Shown here piece after piece: positions 25,227 through 33,578 of a stretch of 64,000 bases of DNA. The stretch comes from Deferribacteraceae bacterium UBA6793. GTDB lineage: Bacteria; Chrysiogenota; Deferribacteres; Deferribacterales; Geovibrionaceae. The stretch is taken from NCBI GenBank assembly GCA_002452405.1, contig DKFP01000004.1, positions 310,001 through 374,000 of the forward strand. The letters are read 5' to 3'. Under the pieces are notes generated by a model, which saw nothing but the letters and a program-made list of their open reading frames with translations, was not told the origin of the DNA and did no database searches. Numbering within the stretch: position 1 is the first letter of the stretch; the number at the start of each line of letters is the position of its first letter. The translations under genes and the position numbers were made by a program.

Positions 25227-26573
25227 TCAATCCATCCTGAATCTTTTTATTCCTCTCGCGGAAACAGTGAGCACCCCGCGGATAACCGCCTCCCCGTTTT
25301 TTCCGGCAACACGGAGTATCACGTTCATATCGTAGGTTTTTTCAACATATTTCTTTTCAAGGTCTGTATCGGACACAGAGTACACCAGTGTGAGCGGTTC
25401 TTCAAGTCCCGATATGAATCTGCGGACGTTCAGCCGCATAATGTCGGTAACACCGTCTATCTCACTGTCCATAACGTCCTTTATCTTCTTATGGTTTATA
25501 CGTACCGTTTTTGAGAATCGGATAATATTGTCCGAGGGGTCATAGCCGTTTGCCGCATACGCAGGCAGGTCTTTAACGTTTATGAACGCCGCCTTCTCAT
25601 AGGTTTTGCCCATAGCGTGCCTGTTGCTGCTTTCATAGATGAGTGTCTCAAAATCATATATATGTGCAGAGAACTTCTTGCGAAGATAGGCTCTGGAAGC
25701 CTCTTTAACCCTGTCCTTAAACATATATCCGAGAACAAGCGCAACAAAGAAAGGTAGAGTGAAGTTGCCGTATTTCTGCTGTGCCCAGAAGGCAATAACC
25801 GTGGCAAATATCATCGAAAGCCCAGCCGCAACAGCATAGAGCAGTCCGGTGGTCGCAGTATCCGCCTTTTTACGTTTCGCCTGCAAGTGGAGAATTGAAT
25901 AGAAATAGCTTTTCAGCCATTCATACCTGTTTATCAGCTTTTCGTTCTGCTCGTCGTCGCCGGCTGTGGACTGGGGATAATGCTCTTTTCTGTAGTGCAG
26001 CTCCTCTCTTATGGTATCTATTATCATCTCTTTGTGAGCAGCACAAAGCCTGTCGTACAGCCTTACTAGATATATATTCGTTACAACGCTGGTAAATTCG
26101 TCACCAAGCACAAACATGTCAGAGTCTTCGTGTTTTTTCCGCAGTTTGCGGAAGATATTCCGGTTTTTTTCGACATGCTCAAGCAGCAGACCGATATCCT
26201 CTTCCGTGCTTTCGTCTGTGATATTTGCGGTGTGGTTGCGCAGCATGGCTCTGTAGCCGCATACGAATTTTTTATACATATATTCGCAGTTGGGCGAATG
26301 CATCGCCACCTTGCATGTGTCGTCAAAGTGTTTCAGGCGCTTATAGTAATTATTCAGATAAAAATCAGGGGTTTTCAGACGGATATTTCTCGTAAGATCC
26401 TGATAGAAGTGTTTCTTTTCGTATGTTGTCTCGTTAACGCCCATGTTATTGGGAAAGAACAGAAAAAGATCTATCTGGTAGTCCGACCTGTCCGGAGCTC
26501 CGGCGGGAACGTATTCCAGCTTCATTTCAATGGATTTTCTGTTGTGTACGCGAATATTAACATTGTTCCGCAT
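25227..26573 (-). CDS. Hypothetical protein with two central membrane helices
   Basis: 448 residues that I do not recognise. Residues 1-235 are soluble, charged and helical, with Cys residues at about 87, 96 and 106; two membrane helices follow (about 243-262 and 268-288); residues 290-448 are soluble with strands near the end. No catalytic motif is evident. It is encoded between mltG and ppx in the same direction with small gaps, so it is cotranscribed with envelope and phosphate-metabolism genes. No clear ribosome site precedes the ATG at 26573; Met17 is an alternative start. Function unknown. Confidence 0.75.
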   Translation of the reverse strand: MRNNVNIRVHNRKSIEMKLEYVPAGAPDRSDYQIDLFLFFPNNMGVNETTYEKKHFYQDLTRNIRLKTPDFYLNNYYKRLKHFDDTCKVAMHSPNCEYMYKKFVCGYRAMLRNHTANITDESTEEDIGLLLEHVEKNRNIFRKLRKKHEDSDMFVLGDEFTSVVTNIYLVRLYDRLCAAHKEMIIDTIREELHYRKEHYPQSTAGDDEQNEKLINRYEWLKSYFYSILHLQAKRKKADTATTGLLYAVAAGLSMIFATVIAFWAQQKYGNFTLPFFVALVLGYMFKDRVKEASRAYLRKKFSAHIYDFETLIYESSNRHAMGKTYEKAAFINVKDLPAYAANGYDPSDNIIRFSKTVRINHKKIKDVMDSEIDGVTDIMRLNVRRFISGLEEPLTLVYSVSDTDLEKKYVEKTYDMNVILRVAGKNGEAVIRGVLTVSARGIKRFRMD

Positions 26574-26617
26574 AATGATATAATAGCGGGCAAGTTCCTA
26601 TAATGAAAGTGTTTTTA

Positions 26618-27613
26618 TCACTGCTTCTGGTTAACGTTCACTTTCTCTCTGTGTTCGTCATAGCTGACGCTGAACGTGTGTTTGTGATTCTTGTCTGCAA
26701 CGAAATACAGGTAGCTTGTATCTGCGGGGTACAGCGCCGCGTTTATAGCCATCCTTGTGGGGTTACAGATGGGTGTCGGCGGCAGTCCGGCGTGTCTGTA
26801 GGTGTTATAAGGGTTAGACGGATCCTGCAAGTCACGCTTGCGGAGGTTGCCGTCAAAATCAGGCATCAGCCCGTAGATGACTGTGGGATCTGCCTGAAGG
26901 CGCATCCCTTTTTTTAGCCTGTTATGGTAAACGGAGGATATCAGAGGGGCTTCCGTAGGGTCGTAAGTTTCTTTCTGGATTATCGAAGCAAGAATGATTA
27001 TGTCGTTAACGGACATACCAAGAGCAGCCGCACGGCTTTCAATATCCGCCGGAAGCTGCTTTTTGAAGTACCAGTAGAGAGTTTTTATGACCTTTTTCGG
27101 TCTGGTCATAGGTTCAAAAGTATATGTGCTTGGGTACAGATAGCCCTCAAGGCTGTCGAGATTCTGCCCTGTCAGCTCATAAATATAGTTTTTGTCCCGC
27201 GTTAGTCTGAAAAACTCCTCTCCGTCGTCAACAATGAACCGCCCGACCCTTGCGGACATATCGTAGGTGTTGAAACCTTCGGGAAAGGTTATCTTCATTG
27301 TTGACTGTTTTCCGAGAATAATATCGTTGAGGAAATCTTTCAGCGGCGTATCTTCAACTTTGTAATACCCGTACTTCATGTTGATATCTATCTCTTTGAC
27401 ACGAATCAGATATTCTCTGAACATAAAGGGAGGTTTCAGTTTCGCTATCACATTTTCATACATCACGTTAAAACCGTTCTGTTTCGGAACGGTTATCTCT
27501 GCGGTAACGCGCGTATTGCTGAGAAAATCCTCGCACTTCACCGTCCAGAGACCGAACGATGCGGTGGCGAGGAACATCACAACAGCGAATGCAATGACAG
27601 CGATTCTTAACAT
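26618..27613 (-). CDS. mltG: Endolytic murein transglycosylase MltG
   Basis: YceG/MltG protein, 331 residues, anchored by an N-terminal membrane helix (2-22). It cuts nascent glycan strands and sets their length. The catalytic Glu is in ASIIQKETYDPTEAPLIS, followed by VYHNRLKKGMRLQADPTVIYG and PSNPYNTYRHAGLPPTPI, both hallmark stretches. The ATG immediately follows the carA stop with no gap, so translation is likely coupled. Confidence 0.96.
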   Translation of the reverse strand: MLRIAVIAFAVVMFLATASFGLWTVKCEDFLSNTRVTAEITVPKQNGFNVMYENVIAKLKPPFMFREYLIRVKEIDINMKYGYYKVEDTPLKDFLNDIILGKQSTMKITFPEGFNTYDMSARVGRFIVDDGEEFFRLTRDKNYIYELTGQNLDSLEGYLYPSTYTFEPMTRPKKVIKTLYWYFKKQLPADIESRAAALGMSVNDIIILASIIQKETYDPTEAPLISSVYHNRLKKGMRLQADPTVIYGLMPDFDGNLRKRDLQDPSNPYNTYRHAGLPPTPICNPTRMAINAALYPADTSYLYFVADKNHKHTFSVSYDEHREKVNVNQKQ

Positions 27614-28738
27614 TTATGCACTTTTATGTTTATCTATCATATTTATAAAGCGTTCGAAAAGGTATGTCGCATCCTGCGGTCCGGGTCCGTTTTCGGGGTG
27701 GTACTGCACGGAGAACATGGGATAAGTCTTGTGTTTCAGCCCTTCAACGGTCTGGTCGTTCAGGTTGATATGAGTGACCTCCACCTTATCGCCGAGGCTG
27801 TCCACGTCAACCGCGAAACAGTGGTTCTGCGCGGTTATCTCAACTCTGCCTGTTTCATAGTCTTTAACCGGCTGGTTGCCGCCGTGGTGTCCGAATTTCA
27901 GTTTATATGTCTTTCCGCCCATGGCTAAACCAAGGATTTGGTTACCGAGGCAAATTCCAAATAAAGGATATTTGCCGATGAGTTTCTTAGCAAGTTCGAT
28001 GGCATATTTAACAGGTTCTGGGTCGCCGGGTCCGTTTGAAAGGAAAACACCGTCAGGTTTAAGCGCGTCTATCTCTTCAAAAGACGTGTTCGCAGGCACA
28101 ACTGTCACTTCGCAACCCATGTCTGCAAAATATCTGAGGATGTTCTTTTTGATGCCGAAATCGACTGCGACTATGTGCTTAGAGGGGTTAACAACGTCTG
28201 TGTATCCGTTATCCAAATCCCACGTCTTCTGCGTCCATTTGTACGCTTTCTTGCATGTGACATGCTGAACGTAGTCCTGACCCTCTATACTTTTGATGGC
28301 GGCTGCCATCTGTTTCAGCTTTTCAACGTCGTCAATCTCTGTGCTTATGATGGCGTTCATTGAACCCTGCTCGCGGATGTGTCTTACGAGCATACGGGTA
28401 TCGATGCCTTCAATACCGATGACTCCCTGCTCTTTCAGGAAATCGCCGAGGGATTTGTCGGCTCTGTAATTTGAATATATCTGGCTGTATTCTTTAACTA
28501 TGAAAGCGGACAGCCAGACTTTGTCGGATTCGAAGTCTTCGCTGTTGATGCCGTAGTTACCTATCAGCGGGTAGGTCATTGCGACCATCTGCCCGTAATA
28601 CGAAGGGTCTGTAAGTATCTCCTGATAGCCTGTTATGGATGTATTGAAAACAACCTCGCCTTCGCAGGTGCCGTCTGCGCCGAATGACGCGCCCTCGAAG
28701 ACAGTGCCGTCGGAAAGTACCAGATATGCTTTTTTCAT
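27614..28738 (-). CDS. carA: Carbamoyl-phosphate synthase small subunit
   Basis: Glutaminase subunit of carbamoyl-phosphate synthetase, 374 residues; provides ammonia to CarB for arginine and pyrimidine synthesis. N-terminal domain LSDGTVFEGASFG and EGEVVFNTSITGYQEILTDPS; class I glutamine amidotransferase domain from about 190 with FLSNGPGDPEP, the catalytic Cys in LFGICLGNQIL (about 270) and the His/Glu pair in VQYHPENGPGP. carB is not in the window. Leads the carA-mltG-ppx-DUF445 operon. Confidence 0.97.
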   Translation of the reverse strand: MKKAYLVLSDGTVFEGASFGADGTCEGEVVFNTSITGYQEILTDPSYYGQMVAMTYPLIGNYGINSEDFESDKVWLSAFIVKEYSQIYSNYRADKSLGDFLKEQGVIGIEGIDTRMLVRHIREQGSMNAIISTEIDDVEKLKQMAAAIKSIEGQDYVQHVTCKKAYKWTQKTWDLDNGYTDVVNPSKHIVAVDFGIKKNILRYFADMGCEVTVVPANTSFEEIDALKPDGVFLSNGPGDPEPVKYAIELAKKLIGKYPLFGICLGNQILGLAMGGKTYKLKFGHHGGNQPVKDYETGRVEITAQNHCFAVDVDSLGDKVEVTHINLNDQTVEGLKHKTYPMFSVQYHPENGPGPQDATYLFERFINMIDKHKSA

Positions 28739-28949
28739 TTAAATCTCTACCTCGTTATTTGCTGATTAGGATTTTATGTTTTTTTTCCAAAAGTGCAAGC
28801 GTATTTCAAGCCGATTGCGACAAAACTTTCTGTCCATAACCGAGCAGTTCAAGGCGGAAGAGAAAAAATATGCGCAGTGTACGTCTGTTGTACATGAGCA
28901 ATATTTTTTACCCGACAACGCCGAAATGCGATGTGTTATGGGCAGAAAA

Positions 28950-28975
28950 AAACCGGAGATTTTTGCCTCCGGTTT
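28950..28975 (-). terminator. Terminator downstream of gap
   Basis: Stem AAACCGGAG / CTCCGGTTT with an eight-base loop; on the minus strand it is followed by T7. It lies about 100 bases after the gap stop, with a dispersed repeat in between. The rest of 28739-28949 shows no gene; it contains a GTACGTCTGTTGTAC stretch resembling a decayed repeat. Confidence 0.8.
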
Positions 28976-28992
28976 AGTTTTAAAGTCTGCAA

Positions 28993-29063
28993 TGAGACTG
29001 CGTCGTCCTTTCAGTCCTCGCAGAGACGTCTTCGCGAGGAGTGCAACGACGCGGCGATCTCAT
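28993..29063. repeat. Dispersed palindromic repeat, copy 1
   Basis: About 70 bases, beginning TGAGACTGCGTCGTC and ending GCGGCGATCTCATC, with GCAGAGACGTCTTCGCGAGG inside. Ends are near-inverted copies of each other. Lies in the 3' untranslated region of gap, between the stop and the terminator. Related to the copies at 32.6, 35.8, 48.2, 50.5, 57.6 and 61.0 kb. Confidence 0.7.
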
Positions 29064-29074
29064 CAGATATAAAT

Positions 29075-30520
29075 TTAATATGTCTGGGGATAGGTCTTCA
29101 ACCTAAGCCCGCATATATATTCCGCAATACGGTTAACCTGACGGCTGTATCCGTATTCGTTATCGTACCATACATAAAGCACAACACGGCTGCCGTCAAC
29201 AATTGTGGCGAGACCGTCAACGATGCCTGTTGACTTGTTGCCAACGAAGTCGGACGAAACGACCTCTGCGCTATTTACGAACTGTATCTGGTCTGTGAGG
29301 CTGGATGTGAGCGACATATCGCGTATATAGTCGTTCACCTCGTCCAGAGTTACCTCTTTCGCCAGAGAAAGGTTAAGAATAGCCAGGGAAACGTTGGGTG
29401 TGGGAACACGGATAGCGTTTCCGGTCAGCTTGCCTTTAAGCTCCGGCAGAGCCTTTGCAACGGCCTTTGCCGCGCCTGTCTCTGTTATAACCATGTTAAG
29501 GGGAGCGCCTCTGCCCCTTCTGGATTTTTTGTGATAGTTATCTATCAGGTTCTGGTCGTTGGTATATGAGTGGCAAGTTTCAACGTGACCATTCACTATG
29601 CCGTATTTATCCTGAATGATTTTAAGGACGGGAACGATTGCGTTTGTGGTGCAGCTTGCCGCTGTGATTATCCTGTCCTCAGGTTTTATATCCTTGTGGT
29701 TGATACCGTAAACTATGTTAGGCAGAGTTCCTTTGCCGGGAGCGGTGAGGATGACCTTGTCCACGCCTTTTGACTGAAGGTGCAGCGCCAGTCCCTCTTC
29801 GGAAGACCATTTGCCTGTGTTGTCTACGACAAGTGCATTATCGATGCCGTACTGGGTATAGTCCACCTTGTCGGGACCATCGGATGCTATGAACTTAACG
29901 TAGTTACCGTTAACGATGATAGCGTCCTCTTCTTCAACAACGATGATGGTGCCTTCGAAAGCTCCGTGTACAGAGTCGCGGCGAAGAAGGCTCGCACGTT
30001 TTGCGATATCCATTTTTTCGCCTTTGCGGATAACAACCGCACGCAGGCGAAGACCTGTTCCCACCCTTGAGCGACCTATCATGATACGCGCCATAAGACG
30101 TCCGATACGTCCGAAACCGTACAGTACGACGTCTTTTGCTGGAAGATCTTCAAAGTCGCCGGTGGTTATCTCCGCCAGTTCAGCCTTAACAAAGTCTGCG
30201 ATAGAGAGCTTTTTATCAGTTTTTTCGTATTTGGCGTAAAGTTTGCCTATGTCGATTGTTGCGGGGCTGGTTTCCAGAGCAGCAACAGCAGAAAGAAAAG
30301 GCTCTGTGTCACGAACGGAAAGTTCCTTGTCCAGAATAAGCCTTGCAAACCTGTGACCTTTCATAACCTGAATGGGGTTTTTCCTGACCAGAGACTGACC
30401 GAAGAGTCTGATAACAACACCTTTCTGCTTATAAAGTTTTGTTATCACCGGAACCATCTCGGTTGCAATCTCTTCGCGTTCTGTCCAGTCTTTCATGTAG
30501 GCGTCTACAGCTGTCCTCAT
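29075..30520 (-). CDS. gap: Glyceraldehyde-3-phosphate dehydrogenase, long form
   Basis: GAPDH of about 481 residues, roughly 145 longer than the usual enzyme. Residues 1-130 are an N-terminal helical extension; the NAD-binding domain begins with LYGFGRIGRLMARIMIG near 135, and the catalytic Cys is in TAASCTTNAIVPV (about 290). NGNYVKFIASDGPDKVDYTQ and PTPNVSLAILNLSL follow the family. Similar long forms occur in several bacterial groups. ATG 30520 has AAGGAG six bases upstream; the TTG two codons earlier is rejected. Direction (glycolytic or gluconeogenic) cannot be told. Confidence 0.93.
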   Translation of the reverse strand: MRTAVDAYMKDWTEREEIATEMVPVITKLYKQKGVVIRLFGQSLVRKNPIQVMKGHRFARLILDKELSVRDTEPFLSAVAALETSPATIDIGKLYAKYEKTDKKLSIADFVKAELAEITTGDFEDLPAKDVVLYGFGRIGRLMARIMIGRSRVGTGLRLRAVVIRKGEKMDIAKRASLLRRDSVHGAFEGTIIVVEEEDAIIVNGNYVKFIASDGPDKVDYTQYGIDNALVVDNTGKWSSEEGLALHLQSKGVDKVILTAPGKGTLPNIVYGINHKDIKPEDRIITAASCTTNAIVPVLKIIQDKYGIVNGHVETCHSYTNDQNLIDNYHKKSRRGRGAPLNMVITETGAAKAVAKALPELKGKLTGNAIRVPTPNVSLAILNLSLAKEVTLDEVNDYIRDMSLTSSLTDQIQFVNSAEVVSSDFVGNKSTGIVDGLATIVDGSRVVLYVWYDNEYGYSRQVNRIAEYICGLRLKTYPQTY

Positions 30521-30681
30521 GATCAACTCCTTAAATAATGAATTGGAACATCTGAAAAATGTTTCGCCGTATTAAATATTATTTTTACAAAAAACTGAAC
30601 TAAAAAAACACCCGTGCGCAAAAAAGATGAATTTTTCTCCGTTTTCATATACAATAAATAAATTTATTGAACGAGGGAGAT

Positions 30682-31107
30682 ATGAAAAAAACAGGAATTA
30701 TCATTGCAGTAGTTGCACTTATGTTCTGTGTGTTCTTTTTTGCCATACAGAAACCCGCAGGCTCCGAAGGCGACCAGCCACTCAGTCAAAACCTTATTGA
30801 TTCCGGTGTTAAAATAATCGATATCCGTACTCATGGAGAATGGATTCAAACAGGTATCGTGCCCGGTTCTTTCACACTCACCTACTTCGATGAAAAAGGA
30901 AATTATAACAATCAGGCGTTCCTTTCGGAGCTGGAAAAGATAGTGCCTGACAAAAATGAAAAATTCGGCATAATCTGCCGATCCGGAAACAGAACCTCCA
31001 AACTGCTGCCCGTTCTGCACCAGAACGGATACCCGAACGCTTTCGACGTTCTGGGCGGGGTTAAAACAGCTAAGGATGCGGGTGTAACCCTTGTGCCTTT
31101 AAAATAA
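30682..31107 (+). CDS. Periplasmic rhodanese-like protein
   Basis: Small single-domain rhodanese, about 141 residues, exported by an N-terminal signal-anchor (about 5-22, AVVALMFCVFFFAI). Active-site loop is CRSGNRTSK with the Cys that would carry the persulfide; DIRTHGEWIQTGIVPGS is the usual domain start and LGGVKTAKDAG the end. Substrate unknown. GAGGGAG lies upstream of ATG 30682. It is followed by the glyA riboswitch with no terminator in between, so the two may or may not be linked. Confidence 0.9.
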   Translation: MKKTGIIIAVVALMFCVFFFAIQKPAGSEGDQPLSQNLIDSGVKIIDIRTHGEWIQTGIVPGSFTLTYFDEKGNYNNQAFLSELEKIVPDKNEKFGIICRSGNRTSKLLPVLHQNGYPNAFDVLGGVKTAKDAGVTLVPLK

Positions 31108-31112
31108 ATCAT

Positions 31113-31141
31113 TTGACAAGCGGGCAGGAATTATTTAAAAG
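31113..31141 (+). promoter_or_regulatory. Promoter of the glyA riboswitch transcript
   Basis: Consensus -35 TTGACA at 31113-31118, followed after 16-17 bases by a weak TTAAAA/TAAAAG -10. The predicted start falls just upstream of the riboswitch. Confidence 0.5.
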
Positions 31142-31147
31142 AGACCA

Positions 31148-31228
31148 GAACCCCATGACTGACGCAGATTAAGGAGGAGAACCTCCGGGAAGTGGGGGAT
31201 TAACCTTTAAAAGCCGTGCGTCTGGGCT
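31148..31228 (+). ncRNA. ZTP (ZMP) riboswitch aptamer upstream of glyA
   Basis: The sequence fits the pfl-motif that senses ZMP/ZTP, the purine intermediate built up when one-carbon folate is short. P1 is CCCCA (31151-31155) with TGGGG (31193-31197); ATGACTGACG follows the 5' strand; P2 is GGAGG / CCTCC; then GGGAAGTGGGG; after a linker comes the second domain GCCGTGCGTCTGGGC with GCC/GGC pairing. GACG at 31161-31164 can pair with CGTC at 31219-31222 to form the pseudoknot. Placement before glyA is a known association. Confidence 0.9.
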
Positions 31229-31266
31229 GTTCGCAATGATGAACCGTCCGGACGCTCTTTTTGTTT
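31218..31266 (+). terminator. Riboswitch-controlled terminator before glyA
   Basis: GCGTCTGGGC (31218-31227) pairs with GTCCGGACGC (31246-31255) and is followed by TCTTTTTG. The 5' arm is the same segment used for the aptamer pseudoknot, so ligand binding should disrupt the terminator and turn glyA on. Confidence 0.85.
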
Positions 31267-31291
31267 TCGGACTTAACAGGAGGCTTTTTCA

Positions 31292-32536
31292 ATGGAAGAT
31301 CTCAGAAAATTCGACCCCGAACTTTATGACCTCATCAAACACGAAGAAGAGAGACAGATCGACAAAATCCGCATGATCGCTTCTGAAAACTACGTCTCTC
31401 AGGCAGTTCTGGACGCCACTGGCACAGTGCTGACCAACAAATACTCCGAAGGCTACCCCGGTAAAAGATACTATGAAGGTCAGCAGTTCATAGACCCCAT
31501 CGAAGTGATGGCTATCGAACGCGCAAAAGAGCTTTTCGGTGCAGAACACGCTAACGTTCAGCCCTATTCCGGCTCTCCCGCAAACCTCGCTGTTTACCTT
31601 GCATTCGTTAAACCCGGCGAAACCGTTATGGGAATGGCTCTGCCCCACGGCGGACACCTTACCCACGGTTCACCCGTGAGCATCTCAGGTAAATTCTTCA
31701 ACATAGTTTCATATGAACTGGACAAAGAAACAGGTCTTCTGAACTATGACACCATCAGAAAACTTGCTATAGAAAGCCAGCCCAAAATGATAATCGCAGG
31801 TCACTCTGCATACCCGCGCCAGATAGACTTCGCAAAATTCAGAGAAATTGCTGACGAAGTCGGCGCTATCCTCTTTGTTGACATGGCACACTTCGCTGGT
31901 CTCGTGGCAGGCGGCGCACACCCCAACCCCGTTCCCTATGCGGACGTTGTAAGCACAACAACACACAAAACACTCAGAGGACCCAGAGGCGGTATGCTCC
32001 TTTGCAAAGAAAAACATGCTGCGGCAATAGACAAAGCTGTTTTTCCCGGTATTCAGGGCGGACCCCACAACCACACCACAGCAGGCATCGCTGTTGCTCT
32101 TAAAGAAGCTATGCTTCCCGAATTTAAAGAGTATGCAGCAAACATCTGCAAAAATGCAAAAACAATGGCAGCAGCGCTTATAGGTTACGGATTCACCCTC
32201 GTTACAGGCGGAACCGACAACCACCTTCTGCTCATCGACCTTACAAATAAGAACATCACAGGCAAACAGGCTGCAAAAGCTCTGGACAAAGCAGGTATAG
32301 TTCTTAACTACAACGCTGTTCCCTACGACACACGCAAACCTTTCGACCCGTCAGGCATCAGGCTCGGTCTTGCCGCTCTGACATCCAGAGGCTTCGGCGA
32401 AGCGGAAGTTAAAAAGACAGCTGGGTGGATGAACAAAGTTGTGAACAACTTTGAAAATGAAACACTTCTTGAGGAAATAGCCAAAGAGGTCAAAGAACTT
32501 TGCAGAAAGTTCCCGCCTCCCGGTCTGAAATACTAG
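31292..32536 (+). CDS. glyA: Serine hydroxymethyltransferase
   Basis: PLP enzyme converting serine and tetrahydrofolate to glycine and 5,10-methylene-THF; 414 residues. Seen: N-terminal LIKHEEERQIDKIRMIASEN, NKYSEGYPGKRYYEGQ near 50, the pyridoxal Lys in STTTHKTLRGPRGG (about 228) and GVVLNYNAVP-like segment near 345. AGGAGG lies upstream of the ATG. It is under the ZTP riboswitch, which ties it to one-carbon status. Confidence 0.98.
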   Translation: MEDLRKFDPELYDLIKHEEERQIDKIRMIASENYVSQAVLDATGTVLTNKYSEGYPGKRYYEGQQFIDPIEVMAIERAKELFGAEHANVQPYSGSPANLAVYLAFVKPGETVMGMALPHGGHLTHGSPVSISGKFFNIVSYELDKETGLLNYDTIRKLAIESQPKMIIAGHSAYPRQIDFAKFREIADEVGAILFVDMAHFAGLVAGGAHPNPVPYADVVSTTTHKTLRGPRGGMLLCKEKHAAAIDKAVFPGIQGGPHNHTTAGIAVALKEAMLPEFKEYAANICKNAKTMAAALIGYGFTLVTGGTDNHLLLIDLTNKNITGKQAAKALDKAGIVLNYNAVPYDTRKPFDPSGIRLGLAALTSRGFGEAEVKKTAGWMNKVVNNFENETLLEEIAKEVKELCRKFPPPGLKY

Positions 32537-32668
32537 AGCGTATTTCATAAATAGTGTCTCATATCAAGGCTGAGACTGCTTCACCCCAGTGGGGTTCGCA
32601 GAGACATGACCTTTTCCGTCTTTGCGAGGGCTAATGCCCGAAGCGATCTCATCTATGAAATACGTTAT
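32537..32668. repeat. Dispersed palindromic repeat, copy 2, with inverted outer arms
   Basis: The 70-base core runs from TGAGACTGCTTCACC (32571) to AAGCGATCTCATC. Outside it CGTATTTCATAAATAG and CTATGAAATACG are inverted, so the whole element of about 130 bases is a nested palindrome without coding potential. It starts within a few bases of the glyA stop. Confidence 0.75.
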
Positions 32669-32708
32669 CTATTTTGAACAATGCTCTAAGCCTAACTAAC
32701 ATCAGAAA

Positions 32709-32739
32709 AAAAGGCGGAAGTCAAAAACTTCCGCCTTTT
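32709..32739 (-). terminator. Terminator of the hemolysin-III gene (possibly bidirectional)
   Basis: Stem AAAAGGCGGAAGT / ACTTCCGCCTTTT, five-base loop, T-rich on both strands; also positioned to end glyA transcripts. Confidence 0.85.
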
Positions 32740-32749
32740 ATTTTATCTC

Positions 32750-33403
32750 TTATTTCACAGGGTTTATCCAAAGCACATACAGTATCATCGTCATGAAGTG
32801 GCAGAAACTGCCCGCCAGAACGAAGAAGTGCCATATCTCATGGAATCCCACATGTTTTGAAAAGTTAGGCTTTTTGGTCGCGTAAACCACCGCGCCTACG
32901 GTGTAGAAAAGCCCGCCGGCAACCAGCCAAAGTACGCCGCCAGTGGGAATGTTCTTCACTATCGGATATATGGCGACAACGCTTATCCAGCCCATTATTA
33001 TATAAATGACAGTGGATATAACTCTCGGCGCATGGATAAAGAACAGCTTGAAGAAGATACCAAGAACTGCCATGCCCCATACAACGCCGAAAATGCTCCA
33101 TCCCCAGCCGCCGCGAAGCGGTATCAGACAGAACGGTGTGTATGTGCCCGCTATCATCATGAATATCATAACGTGGTCAACTTTTTTGAGCCTTCTTGTG
33201 CCTTTTTCGCCAAGATTGAAGATGTGGTATGCCGCACTCGCCAGATAAAGAAGCGTCATACTCGCGCCGTAAATTGAAAACGAAACGATGTGCCATGCTG
33301 TTGCGTAAAATGTGGAAAGAACCACGAGCACTGTCAGTGCCGCAATCGATAAAAAAGCTCCTATGAGATGCGAAATTCCACTAACCGGATCCTTAACAGT
33401 CAT
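32750..33403 (-). CDS. Hemolysin III / PAQR family membrane protein
   Basis: TrhA/YqfA-type membrane protein, about 217 residues with seven membrane helices. Conserved residues include DPVSGISHLIGAFLS at the N-terminus, SAAYHIF, KKVDHVMIFMMIAGTYTPF with Asp and His expected at the metal site, and the final FHEIWHFFVLAGSFCHFMT which supplies His ligands. Haemolytic activity of the family is not established; PAQR relatives are Zn-dependent and affect lipid homeostasis. ATG 33403 has GGGAGG six bases upstream; a longer frame of 25 codons has no ribosome site. Confidence 0.92.
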   Translation of the reverse strand: MTVKDPVSGISHLIGAFLSIAALTVLVVLSTFYATAWHIVSFSIYGASMTLLYLASAAYHIFNLGEKGTRRLKKVDHVMIFMMIAGTYTPFCLIPLRGGWGWSIFGVVWGMAVLGIFFKLFFIHAPRVISTVIYIIMGWISVVAIYPIVKNIPTGGVLWLVAGGLFYTVGAVVYATKKPNFSKHVGFHEIWHFFVLAGSFCHFMTMILYVLWINPVK

Positions 33404-33539
33404 GACAACCTCCCGATATTGATTATCAATGTATATCCCTGCCCTTCTAATATGTTCGTTTGCTAACAGATTTGTCAATACAAAAATGAGACTAATGCAA
33501 CCTTTTTATATGAGTTAACGTTGGTTCATTTTAAAAGAA

Positions 33540-33563
33540 CCGCCGCCGGAGCCGACGGCGGTA
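33540..33563 (-). terminator. Terminator of the DHH gene
   Basis: Stem ACCGCCG / CGGCGGT 16 bases after the stop at 33579, with TTCTTTT on the minus strand. Confidence 0.75.
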
Positions 33564-33578
33564 TATCCGCTTAAAATA

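Noticed and set aside
28776..29233. Overlapping plus-strand frames after carA
   Set aside because: They cross a terminator hairpin and the dispersed repeat and enter the gap gene antisense.
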